64,000 bases of DNA from Closterium sp. NIES-65. Taxonomy: Eukaryota > Streptophyta > Zygnematophyceae > Desmidiales > Closteriaceae. The notes beneath the pieces were generated by a model. It did not search any database. It had not been told where the DNA came from and saw only the letters and a list, made by a program, of their open reading frames with translations. Within the stretch, counting starts at the first letter, position 1. Every line of letters starts with the position of its first letter. The stretch lies in assembly GCA_948144175.1 (NCBI GenBank), contig CANXME010001994.1, forward strand, positions 186,001 through 250,000, read 5' to 3'. Of the stretch, positions 11,701 through 21,526 are shown piece after piece. The translations under genes and the position numbers were made by a program.

Positions 11701-14700
11701 GAGCGCACCTTGGAAGGCGAGGTCGAGAGCGGCATGCAGCTGCGTCTTGGACTGCACATCTGCTAGGTCATCCACGAGGGATTTCCCGATGGCGGCAGAG
11801 AAGGGCAGCCCTGCGAGCGTCGCGAGCTCCAATTGGCTCGAGGCACTACCTTACCAGAGCTTGCCATGGGGCAAACCTACCTTGGAAGGCGAGGTCGAGA
11901 GCAGCATGAAGCTGCGTCTTGGACTGCACGTCTGCTAGATCGTCGACCAGAGATTTCCCGATGGCGGCAGAGAAGGGCAGCCCTGTGAGCGTCGCCACCT
12001 TGTTGTTCCACCCCGTGATGCACCCCTCACGATCTACAGCCAGGATCGGCGCAGACGCCGTCTCGATGAAGTGCACGAGCTGATCAAAGGTTGCCGCGTA
12101 CAGCTTGTCCAGCTCCTGCGGGTTTTGTATTAGAAGGGAGAAGGTGGGGTGCGGTGGAGAGGGGTGGGGATGGGTTGATGGAGGGGGGGGGAGAAGGTGC
12201 AGAAGCCGTCTCGATGAAGTGCACGACCTGATCGAAGGTTGCCGCGTACAGCTTGTCCAGCTCCTGGTGTTGAGGGAGAGAAGGTTGAAAGCAGTGGGGA
12301 GGGGTGGGAAGGTTGGTTGGAGGAGGGAGAGTGGCTGGAACGAAGGATTGAACCCGAGCTGATTGAACCTGGCCGCGTATAGCTTGTCGAGCTCCTGGTA
12401 TAGTGGAAACAGGGAGGAGGTGGGGCGGGGCAGTGAGGGGTGGGAGGGGGTGATGGAAGGGGAGAAGACGCAGAGGCCGTCTCGGTGAAGTGAACGAGGT
12501 GATCGAGCGTGGCTGCTTACGGCTTGTCCGGTTCCTGGTGTTGAGCAAAGGGCGGAGGGGAGTGGTAAGGGAAAACGGGGTTGGAAGGGGAGGAATTGGG
12601 TCGAAGGAGGTGCAAGAGCTGATTGATACGAGATGAAACGCACGAGCTGATCGAAGGTTGCTGCGTACAGCTTGCCAAGACACATCAAGGCGCATGCAGA
12701 GCACAGCATCGCGAAGAATGATCTGCACCGAGTTGATCGCATCCACCTCCAGGTCCTGCCACAGAGCCAACCAATGCCTCACTACTACCTCCCGGTGGGC
12801 TTGGGAGCTTCACCTCCTCCAGCTTCCAGGTGGGGTTGGGCGCTTGAATTTTTCTAGAAAAACCCAAGAGAGGGGAAGAGGAAAGAGAGGAGAAGAAGAA
12901 GGGCAGGGCAAAGACTTACCTCTGGAGAGAGTGCCATTTCAGCAGCACCACCCCCTCCTCCCCCGACAGGCACACCAAGGCGCATCCTGTGAACGGCATC
13001 TCTGATAATGATCTGCACCGAGTGGATCGCGTCCACCTCTAGGTCCTGCCACGGCGCCGACCGGTGCCTCACCACCTCCCGGTGGGTTGGGTGCTCGTAA
13101 TACCGGGGACAAGAGGGAGAAGGAGGGCGGGAGGGCGGGACAAAGGCTCACCTCTGGAGAGAGCGCCATTTCAGCAGCAGCGCCTCCGCCTCCCCCGACG
13201 GGAACACCAAGGCGCATCCTGTGAACAGCATCTCTGAGAATGATCTGCACCGAGTGGATCGCGTCCACCTCCAGGTCCTGCCACGGCGCCGACCGGTGCC
13301 TCACCACCTCCAGAAACGCCTCAAACGACTGCCGCGGGTTCATCTTCTTTATATCGTCCTTCGGGGCCTTCCCGGGCTTCTGCTTCGCGCCGCTCCAGTG
13401 GATCTGCTTCTGCACGTGCGATCTCAGCCACAGGATGAAGTCAGACTCGCCGATCTGAGCCATTGCTACCCCGCACACGGAGTCCCCGAGGGAGGTTGCG
13501 TGGGGGTAGCCGGCCGCGAGGAGGCTGTCGATGGTGAGGCCCGTGGTGTTGGGGTGGGCTGTTTGGATCCACTCGATAATGGAGAGCACCTGGGCGGAGT
13601 ACGGTGAAGAGGGGCAGAGAGAGTTGGGTGGGGAGTGGTGGGGTGGGGTACAAAGAGAGGTGGAGAAGAGTGAGTCAGGGTAGAGGCTGAGTGGGGTTAG
13701 CCGGCCGCCAGGAGGCTGTCGATGGTGAGCCCGGTGGTGTTGGGGTGGGCCGTTTGGATCCACTCAATGATCGACAGCACCTGAGTGGAGTGCGGTGAAG
13801 AGGAGAGAAGGGGAATGACAAGGGGTGGGGTGCAGTGGAGAGGGGTGACGGGGAGTGAGGCAGTGTAGAGCCTGCGTGGGGGTAGCCGGCCGCAAGGAGG
13901 CTGTCGATGGTGAGCCCGGCGATGCTACCTTTGCTTGTCCCTCTCCCTCACCTGTTCCTTGGTGGGTGCAGTCCCACAGGAGTAGAACTCCCCATCCACC
14001 AGCAGCGCAGCGGCCTCGCACTCCACCAGGTCGCGCATGGAGGGGCGCGCGTCAGGGGCCATGAGGGCGTGGAAGGGCGCGGTAGGAGGTACATGATGGA
14101 AAGTGGTGGAAACAGAGGGAAATACACCTTGTTCCTGTCTCATTCTCCCATCAACTCACCTGTTCCTTGGTGGGTGCAGTCCCACAGGAGTAGAACTCCC
14201 CATCCACCAGCAGGGCAGCACCGTCGCACTCCACTAGATCGCGCACGGAGGGGCGCGCGTCGGGGGCCATGAGGGCGTGGAAGGGCGCATTGGCGAGCAT
14301 CATGTGGCACAGCTGCGTCTGCAGCTGCAGGATCTGCTGCTCCCTCTGCTGCGCCTGCAGCTGCAGCTCCTTGGCCAGTTGTAGCGTGAACACCTGGCAG
14401 GGTGGACGGGAGAGGGGAGCAGGGGAGGTAGAGAGGTGAGATATTGAGAGGGCGTTAGAATGATGCAGCTGCAACTCCTTGGCCAGTTGAAGCGTGAACA
14501 CCTGGCGGGGTGGTGAAAAGGGGAGAGGAAGGAGAGAATGGGATGGAAGGTGGGTGGGGGAGGAGGGCAGAGTCCAACATCAGGCGTGGAAGGGTGAGCT
14601 AAAGGGCACAGGCACGTGTGTGAACTGCTCTACTGAACGCCGCTGAAATGCAGGTCAGCACAAGCAAATGCAAATTAACAAATCTCTCACTCTACCCACC

Positions 14701-17700
14701 AGCACCACACACACCCCAATCTCAAATCTCAGCCCACCTGCATGAGAAAGTCGCAGGCAGAGCGCACAGGGAAGGGCACATAGCGTGGATAAGTGTGATG
14801 GCTCACAATCATCCCCCACACCCGCCTCCCCTCCACACACAACCCCCCTTCTTGACCCACCAGCATCCCATCCCACCGCTCTCAACCCACCTGCATGAGG
14901 AAGTCGCAGGCAGAGCGCACAGGGAAGGGCACATAGCGTGGATAAGTGTGATGGCTCACAATCATCCCCCACACCCGCCTCCCCTCCACACACAACCCCC
15001 CTTCTCGACCCACCAGCATCCCATCCCACCGCTCTCAACCCACCTGCATGAGGAAGTCGCAGGCAGAGCGCACAGGGAAGGGCACATAGCGCGGGGACGT
15101 ATGATGACACACAATCATCCCCCACAGCCGCCTCCCCTTCACCTCATCCAGTGTCGACAACACTCCCCCTCCCCCTCCCCCTCCCCCACCTCCCCCTCGT
15201 CCTCCCCCATCCTCCCCCTCCGCCCCGCCCCCGCCCGCTCTCCCGCCAATCGCCGCCGGCAACGCCTCCTGGTCCCTGAGAACAATAGACAGGCAGAGAG
15301 ACGCGGAGATAGCCATGTTCTGCATGTACTGTGCATGGCACCCATGCACCGCCCGCAGCGTGGACGTCGACAGGCTCACAGGTTGCTTCAGAAACCCCCT
15401 CTCCTGCACCACCTTCACCGGCTTCGACTTCGCGTCGCAGATCATGCGGATCCGATTCTTCAAGAATAAAATCCGGGACGCCTTGGGAATATCCGTGGAG
15501 GGGTAGTGCAGTCCGAGATAAGACTCTAGGGGGCGTTTCCGGTCCTCTGCTATAACCTCCCCGTGCTCGTCCTCGTGGAATTTATACGCCATGACTCTAT
15601 CGTACCCTGTGAGCTGCCGAATCTCCTCTACCAGCGCCTGGAAGAGTAAATCGAGGCTGCTTCCAGAGGGGATGGCTTGCAGGCGTGAGACAGCGTGGGT
15701 GGCGAGCTTGTGGGAGTGCAGAGCCCCAGCACCGTTCACAGCCGGGTCGGAGGGAAGAATCGGCTCGAGGTCAATTAAAATTGTGCCGCGCTTGACCTTG
15801 CTGCTAGTCGTAGGAGCGTTGGATTCCCCATTGCCGTTTGCCACACCAGCAGCGGCGGCAGCGGCGGTGGTGGAGGGGGAGGAGGAGGAGGATTGGCGGT
15901 GCAGGATGGCATAGAAAGGGCGGCAGGAGAGGGAGGACTGCACGAGCACCGGGTTCATGAGCGCCATGTCCCGCGCCCCCATCGCCTTCTCCAGTGCTGT
16001 CACGCTCTCCGGGGTGAAGAGGATGCGCGCATCTGACCCCAGGCCTGCATGGAGTGGGGGGGTGGGGGGTAGGGGTGCGTGCGGGAGTGGGAATGGGTCA
16101 GATTTGACTCGAGAATCACCAACGGCGCCAGCAGTAGCAGCAGCAGCACCACCACCACCACGACCAGCAGCAGCAGCAGCAGCAGCAGAAGGGGCAGCAG
16201 GAGAGGGAGGACTGCACAAGCACGGGGTTCATGAGAGACATGTCCCGCGCCCCCATCGCCTTCTCCAGCGCTGTCACGCTCTCAGGGGTGAAGAGGATGC
16301 GCGCATCTGACCCCAGGCCTGTGCGGGAAGGGGGCGTGGGGAGGAGGGGGGGGGGGGGGGGGGGGGGGGTGTAGGGGGTGCGGGTGTGGGAGTGGGTCAA
16401 ATTTGACTTTAGAGTCAGAGGCAACAACAGCAGCAGCAGCAGCGGCGGCGGCGGCGGCGGCAGCAGCAGCAGCAGCAGCAGCAGAAGCAGCAGGAGAGGG
16501 AGGACTGCACAAGCACGGGGTTCATGAGAGCCATGTCCCGCGCCCCCATCGCCTTCTCCAGCGCTGTCACGCTCTCAGGGGTGAAGAGGATGCGCGCATC
16601 TGACCCCAGGCCTGTGCGGGAAGGGGGCGTGGGGAGGAGGGGGGGGGGGGGGGGGGGGGCGGGGGGGGGTGTAGGGGGTGCGGGTGCAGGAGTGGGTCAA
16701 ATTTGACTTTAGAGTCAGAGGCAACAACAGCAGCAGCAGCGGCGGCGGCGGCGGCGGCAGCAGCAGCAGCAGCAGCAGAAGCAGCAGGAGAGGGAGGACT
16801 GCACAAGCACGGGGTTCATGAGAGCCATGTCCCACGCCCCCATCGCCTTCTCCAGCGCTGTCACGCTCTCAGGGGTGAAGAGGATGTGCGCATCTGACCC
16901 CAGGCCTGCATGAGGAAAGGGCATTGGGTACAGAGGCGGGGAGTGGGCACAGTGGGTGTGTAAGGATGGTGGTGTCTGTTGCCCCCATCGCCTTCTCCAG
17001 CGCCATCACGCTCTCAGGGGTGAAGAGAATGCGCGCGTCTGGCCCCAGGCCTGTATGGGGGAGAGGGCAGGGTGAGCAGGTGCGGGAGTGGGAGTAGGAG
17101 TGGATTCACAGCTGACTTGACAATCACCACCAGCACGAGCACCAGCAGCAGCAGTAGCAGCAGCACTAGCAGCACCACAGTACTGGCTAAAGAAGATCAC
17201 CCTCCAAGCGCCTACAGAGCACCCAAGGTTCCTCCCACGTTCTTTGCAACTTGCCGAACCCTATTACCCCAGTCCAGCCTGTTTCTGCTACCGCCAATCA
17301 CAACTATGTAGAGCTCGCAGAGCAAGCGATATCCCTCTCACGCTGTTAGCCAAATGCTATGATGACCCCAGTCAAGTCTGCTTCTGCCATTGCCACACCC
17401 ACCTCTTTCGCCCACACCCACCTGCTTCTCCCACCCACACCCACCTGTTTCTCCCACACCCACCCACCTGATTCGCCCACACCCACCTGTTTCGCCCACA
17501 CCCACCTGTTTCGCCCACACCCACCTGTTTCGCCCACACCCACCAAGAGCCTGCAGAGCAGCCAAGTCAGCAGACGTGCGGGGCGATCTGCCCGTGGGAT
17601 TCCCCTTGATGCTCGCCTTGGGACTGCCGATCCCCGTACCCTCTGCCGGATCCGAAGCTGCCGCCCCCGCGGACGACCGCGACAGCAGCCGTCGGATGGA

Positions 17701-19184
17701 AAACGATCGTGCGGAGGAGAGGGCAGGAGAGGAGGAGGTGGGGCGCGGGACAGAATTCGAAATGTCGACTTCCCCGGGGAGAGAGGAGCTGGGGGGAGCG
17801 TTATGATCATTCCCATGCCCGGAAGCGGAGGAGGGGCGTGAGGAGGGAGAGCAAGGCTCGTCCAGAGACATGCACCCTACCCCCACCCCCACCCCTCCCC
17901 CTCCTCCGCCGCCACCGCTTCCCCCGCTCCCCCCTCCCGCTCCCCCGTTAGCCGCGCTGCTGTCGCTGGCCCCCCCTGGCAGAGGGGCGGCGGGGGTTCT
18001 GGCGGAGCGGGAGGTGGAGCGGAGGAGCGCGCGGTTGGAGCGGTTGATGGCGCGCATTACCCGGTCCATCACGAACCCGAGGGGTCCTGGGAGGGGGGGG
18101 GGAGCGGGGGAAGGGGGCGGGGGGGAGGAAGGAGGGGGCGGAGTGGAGAAGGATATGTGGGGAAAAATGGATAAACGGTTGGAGTGGTTGATGGCGCGCA
18201 TTACCCGGTCCATCACGAGCCCGAGGAGCCCTGGGGGGGAGGAGGAGGGGAAGAAGGAGGGGGGATGGTGGGGGACGGGGTGTTGGGTGGGGGGAAGGAA
18301 GAAGGAGGGGGAGGAGGCGAGGAGGATATGTGAGGGGAGTTGGATTAGCGGTTGGAGCGGCTGATGGCGCGCGTTACCCGGTCCATGCCAATCTGGAAAA
18401 AAAGCGCGCATTGAGGGGAACAGCACGCATTGGCCGGTTCATGCCAATCTGGAAAAAAAAGCACTCATGTGAGCGATTTTTTTTTTTTTTTGTCGGGAAG
18501 GACTCTCAGGGATGGCACAGGTGAAAGTGGCCCGGGAGCAGGGGGAGCGAAAAGACGAGGCGGAACCTTTTTTTTTAAGGAATACTGGGAATTGGCTATT
18601 TCTAACAACCGGCTGATAAGAACTGGCTGTTTTTGGAAACTGAGCAAATCGTCGAGGGACGGGTTTGCGGGAGTTTCGAGAAAATGTAGAAGGGTGAGAT
18701 ACGGATACAAGCAGGTTGAAATTGAATTGGGGGAAATAGGATGTAAGTAGGGCGAAGAAGGGCGGGCTGATATAGGATCAACTGGTACGGGAAATAGGAT
18801 GGTGGGAGCTTTGGAAAACGCTAACTTGACCGGCGAAGAGTTCGTTCACACGTTACCAGCGCTCTAACCGAGAACGGTACGATTCCATCTCCTACACTAT
18901 CGAGCGTACGTATTTATGTAGTACGTACCGGCGGAGGACTTTTGCGGAAGGCACAGCACTTCGGGTACATTGTCACTGTACGCCAAGAGGCGAAACGTCC
19001 CTTCTTCAACCAATAGGACGCAGCCGAACGACTGTATCATCCCGCCGCGTTCCATCTTTACCAAGAAGTTGCTCACGTCCTTGTCTACCTCCTCCATTGC
19101 TGCTCCTGCGCCTGAACCTCCTGATTTGGACTTTCCGCTCTTGCTCTTCTCCTTGCCAGAGCCTGACCGTTCCTGTGTCTCCAT
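5707..19184 (-). CDS. PHY: Phytochrome (red/far-red photoreceptor), 12 exons
   Basis: Canonical plant phytochrome. Inferred exons: 18929-19184, 17544-18086, 15044-16044, 14160-14393, 13152-13589, 11881-12115, 10660-11043, 9957-10171, 8780-9129, 7997-8162, 6729-6856, 5707-6160. Phases agree throughout, giving about 1467 residues. Domains in order: a short Ser/Gly/Lys-rich N-terminus; the PAS start ([20 protein letters not shown]); an insertion (own entry); and a GAF domain with YPSTDIP and the bilin cysteine in [11 protein letters not shown] (Cys about 502, codon 15338-15340). The PHY domain follows, with tongue residues WLRSH and [10 protein letters not shown], then two PAS domains ([32 protein letters not shown]) and a histidine-kinase-related module. 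That module has no phospho-acceptor His ([12 protein letters not shown]) but keeps a degenerate ATP-lid end ([18 protein letters not shown]), as in land-plant phytochromes. It should bind phytochromobilin and shuttle to the nucleus as a dimer (family knowledge). Start: true ATG at 19184. Confidence 0.94.
6240..6990 (-). repeat. Echoes and palindrome array around phytochrome exons 11 and 12
   Basis: An acceptor echo of exon 11 lies at about 6923-6990. A short 15-21 bp array of its donor (TATATCGAGT...CTGTACC) lies at about 6660-6745, and two acceptor echoes of exon 12 at 6435-6510 and 6245-6292. Between the last two is a 37-bp tandem unit, each copy holding TTTTGAGGCGCCTCAAAA or a one-base variant (6293-6310, 6330-6347, 6367-6384, 6404-6421). 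Exon 11 itself (6729-6856) lies between these blocks. Confidence 0.88.
7160..7400 (-). repeat. Three 60-bp echoes of phytochrome exon 10 joined by palindromes
   Basis: [10 protein letters not shown] is repeated three times with a 60-bp period. Two junctions carry the palindrome TTTTGAGAATTCTCAAAA (7220-7237, 7280-7297). Only the last copy keeps a complete exon end plus GTGAGG donor. Confidence 0.92.
7384..7935 (-). repeat. 27-bp minisatellite in phytochrome intron 10
   Basis: About nineteen copies of a 27-bp unit (CAGCAGAATCACCAGCAGCG plus TGGCCAG), nearly identical. On the gene strand it runs open into a donor-side echo of exon 10 ([19 protein letters not shown], about 7320-7400). The unit resembles the exon stretch reading ATLLAT, so it probably grew out of that echo. 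Being a multiple of three and free of stops it is open in several frames, giving Gln/Asn-, Leu/Val- or Ala-rich nonsense. Confidence 0.93.
8340..10540 (-). repeat. Echoes around phytochrome exons 7, 8 and 9
   Basis: Downstream of exon 7: a donor-side echo at about 10400-10536 ([15 protein letters not shown]). Around exon 8: an acceptor echo (10262-10318) and two donor echoes (9770-9870, 9605-9700). Around exon 9: three acceptor echoes (9495-9572, 9340-9450, 9172-9285, [15 protein letters not shown]) and two donor echoes (8510-8580, 8345-8410, [11 protein letters not shown]). The three intact exons lie among them and are counted in the gene entry. Confidence 0.85.
11263..11362 (-). repeat. (GGGGAAA)n microsatellite
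   Basis: About fourteen copies of a 7-bp unit, almost perfect, in intron 6 of the phytochrome gene. On the gene strand it is a pyrimidine tract (TTTCCCC)n. Confidence 0.95.
11350..11860 (-). repeat. Downstream echoes of phytochrome exon 6
   Basis: Three or four successive copies of the end of exon 6 ([15 protein letters not shown], and [14 protein letters not shown] in part) with their donors, at about 11700-11840, 11580-11680, 11440-11530 and 11350-11395. They are progressively more worn away from the intact exon, suggesting repeated events of different age. Confidence 0.83.
12200..13075 (-). repeat. Echoes between phytochrome exons 5 and 6
   Basis: Two donor-side echoes of exon 5 (about 12915-13075 and 12685-12785, [15 protein letters not shown]) are followed by four acceptor-side echoes of exon 6. 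These last sit at about 12625-12680, 12470-12540, 12365-12400 and 12200-12268, and each repeats [12 protein letters not shown] or a worn form of it. Almost the whole intron consists of copies of its two flanking exon edges. Confidence 0.87.
13690..14505 (-). repeat. Echoes around phytochrome exons 4 and 5
   Basis: An acceptor-side echo of exon 4 (about 14455-14502, [12 protein letters not shown]) lies upstream of it. A donor-side echo (about 13945-14085, [15 protein letters not shown]...) lies downstream. Two acceptor-side echoes of exon 5 (about 13870-13922 and 13690-13785) lie upstream of that exon. The reading frames break off outside the duplicated edge. Confidence 0.85.
14732..15040 (-). 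repeat. Two downstream echoes of the end of phytochrome exon 3
   Basis: A tandem duplication with period near 150 bp repeats the last 50-60 bp of exon 3 (SACDFLMQV) with its donor and the following intron, at about 14879-14940 and 14732-14785. The intact exon is the most upstream copy. The copies are nearly identical, so the event is recent. Confidence 0.88.
16220..17056 (-). repeat. Four echoes of the start of phytochrome exon 3
   Basis: Tandem copies of the 3' end of intron 2 plus the first 80-100 bp of exon 3, ending at about 16318, 16614, 16908 and 17054. Each can be read as [19 protein letters not shown] and breaks off before or just after VLVQSSLSC into CAG/CGG triplets. All lie upstream (in gene sense) of the intact exon. 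Long G runs (about 16350-16368 and 16640-16668) mark two of the junctions. Confidence 0.9.
17544..18086 (-). CDS. PHY: Phytochrome exon 2: Ser/Gly-rich insertion in the PAS region
   Basis: A phase 1-1 exon of 181 codons between the exon ending ...CLPQKSSA and the one beginning LGSDARILF. It starts [19 protein letters not shown], continues with long Ser-, Gly- and Pro-rich, probably disordered sequence, and ends ...[10 protein letters not shown]. That last part lines up with the usual linker before the GTDVRTLF-like strand of other phytochromes, which argues that the exon is real. Because both ends are phase 1, skipping it would keep the frame (about 1286 residues). Three echoes of its acceptor side lie upstream (18170-18232, 18345-18395, 18420-18455) and a 19-bp array of its donor side lies downstream (17398-17543). 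I know no other phytochrome with this insert. Confidence 0.75.
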
Positions 19185-21526
19185 TTAAGAACTAGCGGCT
19201 TGACGAAGTAAGTGCTAAAAAGCGACAGGGATTAAAGGGTTCATTTGGTCGGTGGCCTGTGATTGCACGGAGAAAGTTCCGGTCTAAGGCTTATGCTGGA
19301 GCACCCATGATGACCTGTTTGCAGCTATTATAGGAGACGACGACACCAGGACGTCAGAATGTGAGACTCCCTAGCTTTACTATTACCAACTGGCATGATC
19401 TACTATCCGTGAGTGAAGCTTCACTCTAACAACGATCAATCCGTCGTTCATTCGTCCCGAGAGGTCGAAGTCAGTCAACCTGTGACGAGCAGAAATGCCT
19501 TGGGAATGTCAAACGCCTGTCTCTACTATATTAAAGAACTGACTGACTTCCGACGCATAACTTATGACGCTCTTCGTTGGGTCTATTCCGCCATGGAACA
19601 CCATGTCACAACGAAAATGTACTGGGGTTACTGGCTCTACCATCAGAAACACACACGTACTGACGCACGGCCGTGCCTAGTTCAATGCCTTCAGATGCCT
19701 TATCAAAAGCAAGAACGAACCGCGTTCCACGGTGTAGAGACCTTGCGAAATGGCCTCCTTTCCTTCTACTTGGTCCTAGGACAAGATCAAGGCGAGCCTA
19801 GGTGGCTTTTTGCAACCCAGAGCAACACAACACACTCGACTTGGGATGTGTTGGGTCACTTGCATTCCGTTGCAATGCAACTCGACTCGACTTCAGGTCG
19901 ATAAGGAAAATCGGATCTCCTTTGGATAAAATGCTGTCGCTCGTACGTACACCTGATGCTCATTTGAGTCTCCTTTAATCAGGCTGTGCTTTGGGCTTAT
20001 AAACGTTTTAGACATTTCTCCAAGTTCGTTCCGTTTCGCCAGGGTGTTGAGGTGCTTCTAAAAAACACAGGCTGTAACTCGTTTGTTTTTCGAAAACAAA
20101 ACTGGTGGGCCTGTGTTGTTGTTAGCTCAGGGTTTCGGGTTTCTGCTTGTTTCTGGCCAAGAAACAAGAACAAACTGGGTCAGCATGGTTTGTTTTGCGC
20201 CTAATATTCATACTTCGGCGTTTTCTCGCCCAAATGCAAGTTGATCCGCGTGCCTATACCGTGGGTGCAAATGACTAGAAAAAAACACGGGTGCAGAGTT
20301 TCTAAAATGGGAAGGACAAATTCGCGCGCAGTGGCTGGGCACCATGTGTACGAGGAAATCGAGATGGCTGCCTCTTCCCCCAGACCAAGCTCTTTTGCAA
20401 GGCTGCCTTTCTTGGTAAGTCTACCCAGTTGACTTCCTCGAATACGGGTGTTGCTCTTACATCCCGGGTTAATCCGGATCCTGTCTGGTTACGCACAGCC
20501 TTTGTTGTCAATGTTTAAGCGACTGATTGCAGGTTTGGCGGTTTACACCTGGAAAGGTCACCTGGATATGTGATTACTAAATAGTGTGGGAATGAATGAG
20601 AGTAGTCCATTGAAAATTACGACGTTGATTGCTACATTTAGGTGCCCACCCACCATAATCAGGTGTATAGGCGATTACCTCCCTCTAACCGGGATTCCCA
20701 AGCCGCCATCCGGGTCCTTTGTCCGTGGTGCTGCCGAGCTGACAGTGTTACACTAACGGTTTGTGCTGCCCGCGATGGCGAAACTCCACTGCGACGTCAA
20801 TAAGAAGGTTCCAAAGAGGCAGAAGCACTTTTGTGCTCCGCTTGCTGTCGTCATCAGCCTCGATAACTGTGAGTGCACAACGAATACGATTTGAACACGG
20901 CATGGTTTGCCGGGAGATGTGCCGTCAAACATACGAGGGTGCACGTAGCTCCAAATCAAGTCGCCTCTTTCCGTGACGCGCCGCGTAGCTCTCACCCACA
21001 AGCGTAATCAAAACCACACCACGAAAACTCCTTGGGGCCAAACCGGAGAGAATCCATACCGAACCTCAGACGAATTAGGCAGCCACTAGTCAGTTTGCGA
21101 GGATTTCCTTGTCTCGGGAGGACCAGTAAGCTGCAAGCACATCGATAACGGGAACCAAACAGTGACGTGGCTAAAATAGCCATCCCACTACGACGGCTAG
21201 AAAGTCCACTGTTTACTTACACATAATCCAATGGTACACACAATTCTTATCACATGTCTTACCTGCATTCTTATGCTATACTTCGTAACTTCCCAGCAAC
21301 CTTATAAATTAATATGTCTTGGTTAGGCCTATTGCCTGCTTCACGATAGTAATCAGCACCAACCCCTGCATACGTGCATTTCAACAAATACCACTAGTTA
21401 TGCTTTTGAACAAACACAGCATGCATTGTGTACAGTTAGTATGGGTACACTTGTACTTGTACGCATGCACCTGTACAAATGATTCGCGAAGAACTAGCAA
21501 CCAAGTAAAGTGGCAATAAAAGGAAG
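19185..21526. other. Intergenic region between phytochrome start and PA200 end
   Basis: About 2.3 kb of visibly less GC-rich sequence than the genes, with none of the echoes or palindromes seen in the introns. It should contain the phytochrome promoter (right of 19184) and the PA200 3' untranslated region (left of 21527). Short open frames occur on both strands, but none resembles a known protein. No recognisable promoter motif is called. Confidence 0.6.

Noticed and set aside
19413-19904. 163-residue plus-strand open frame upstream of the phytochrome gene
   Set aside because: No recognisable family, ordinary length for chance in this composition, lies in the presumed promoter. Not impossible, but unsupported.
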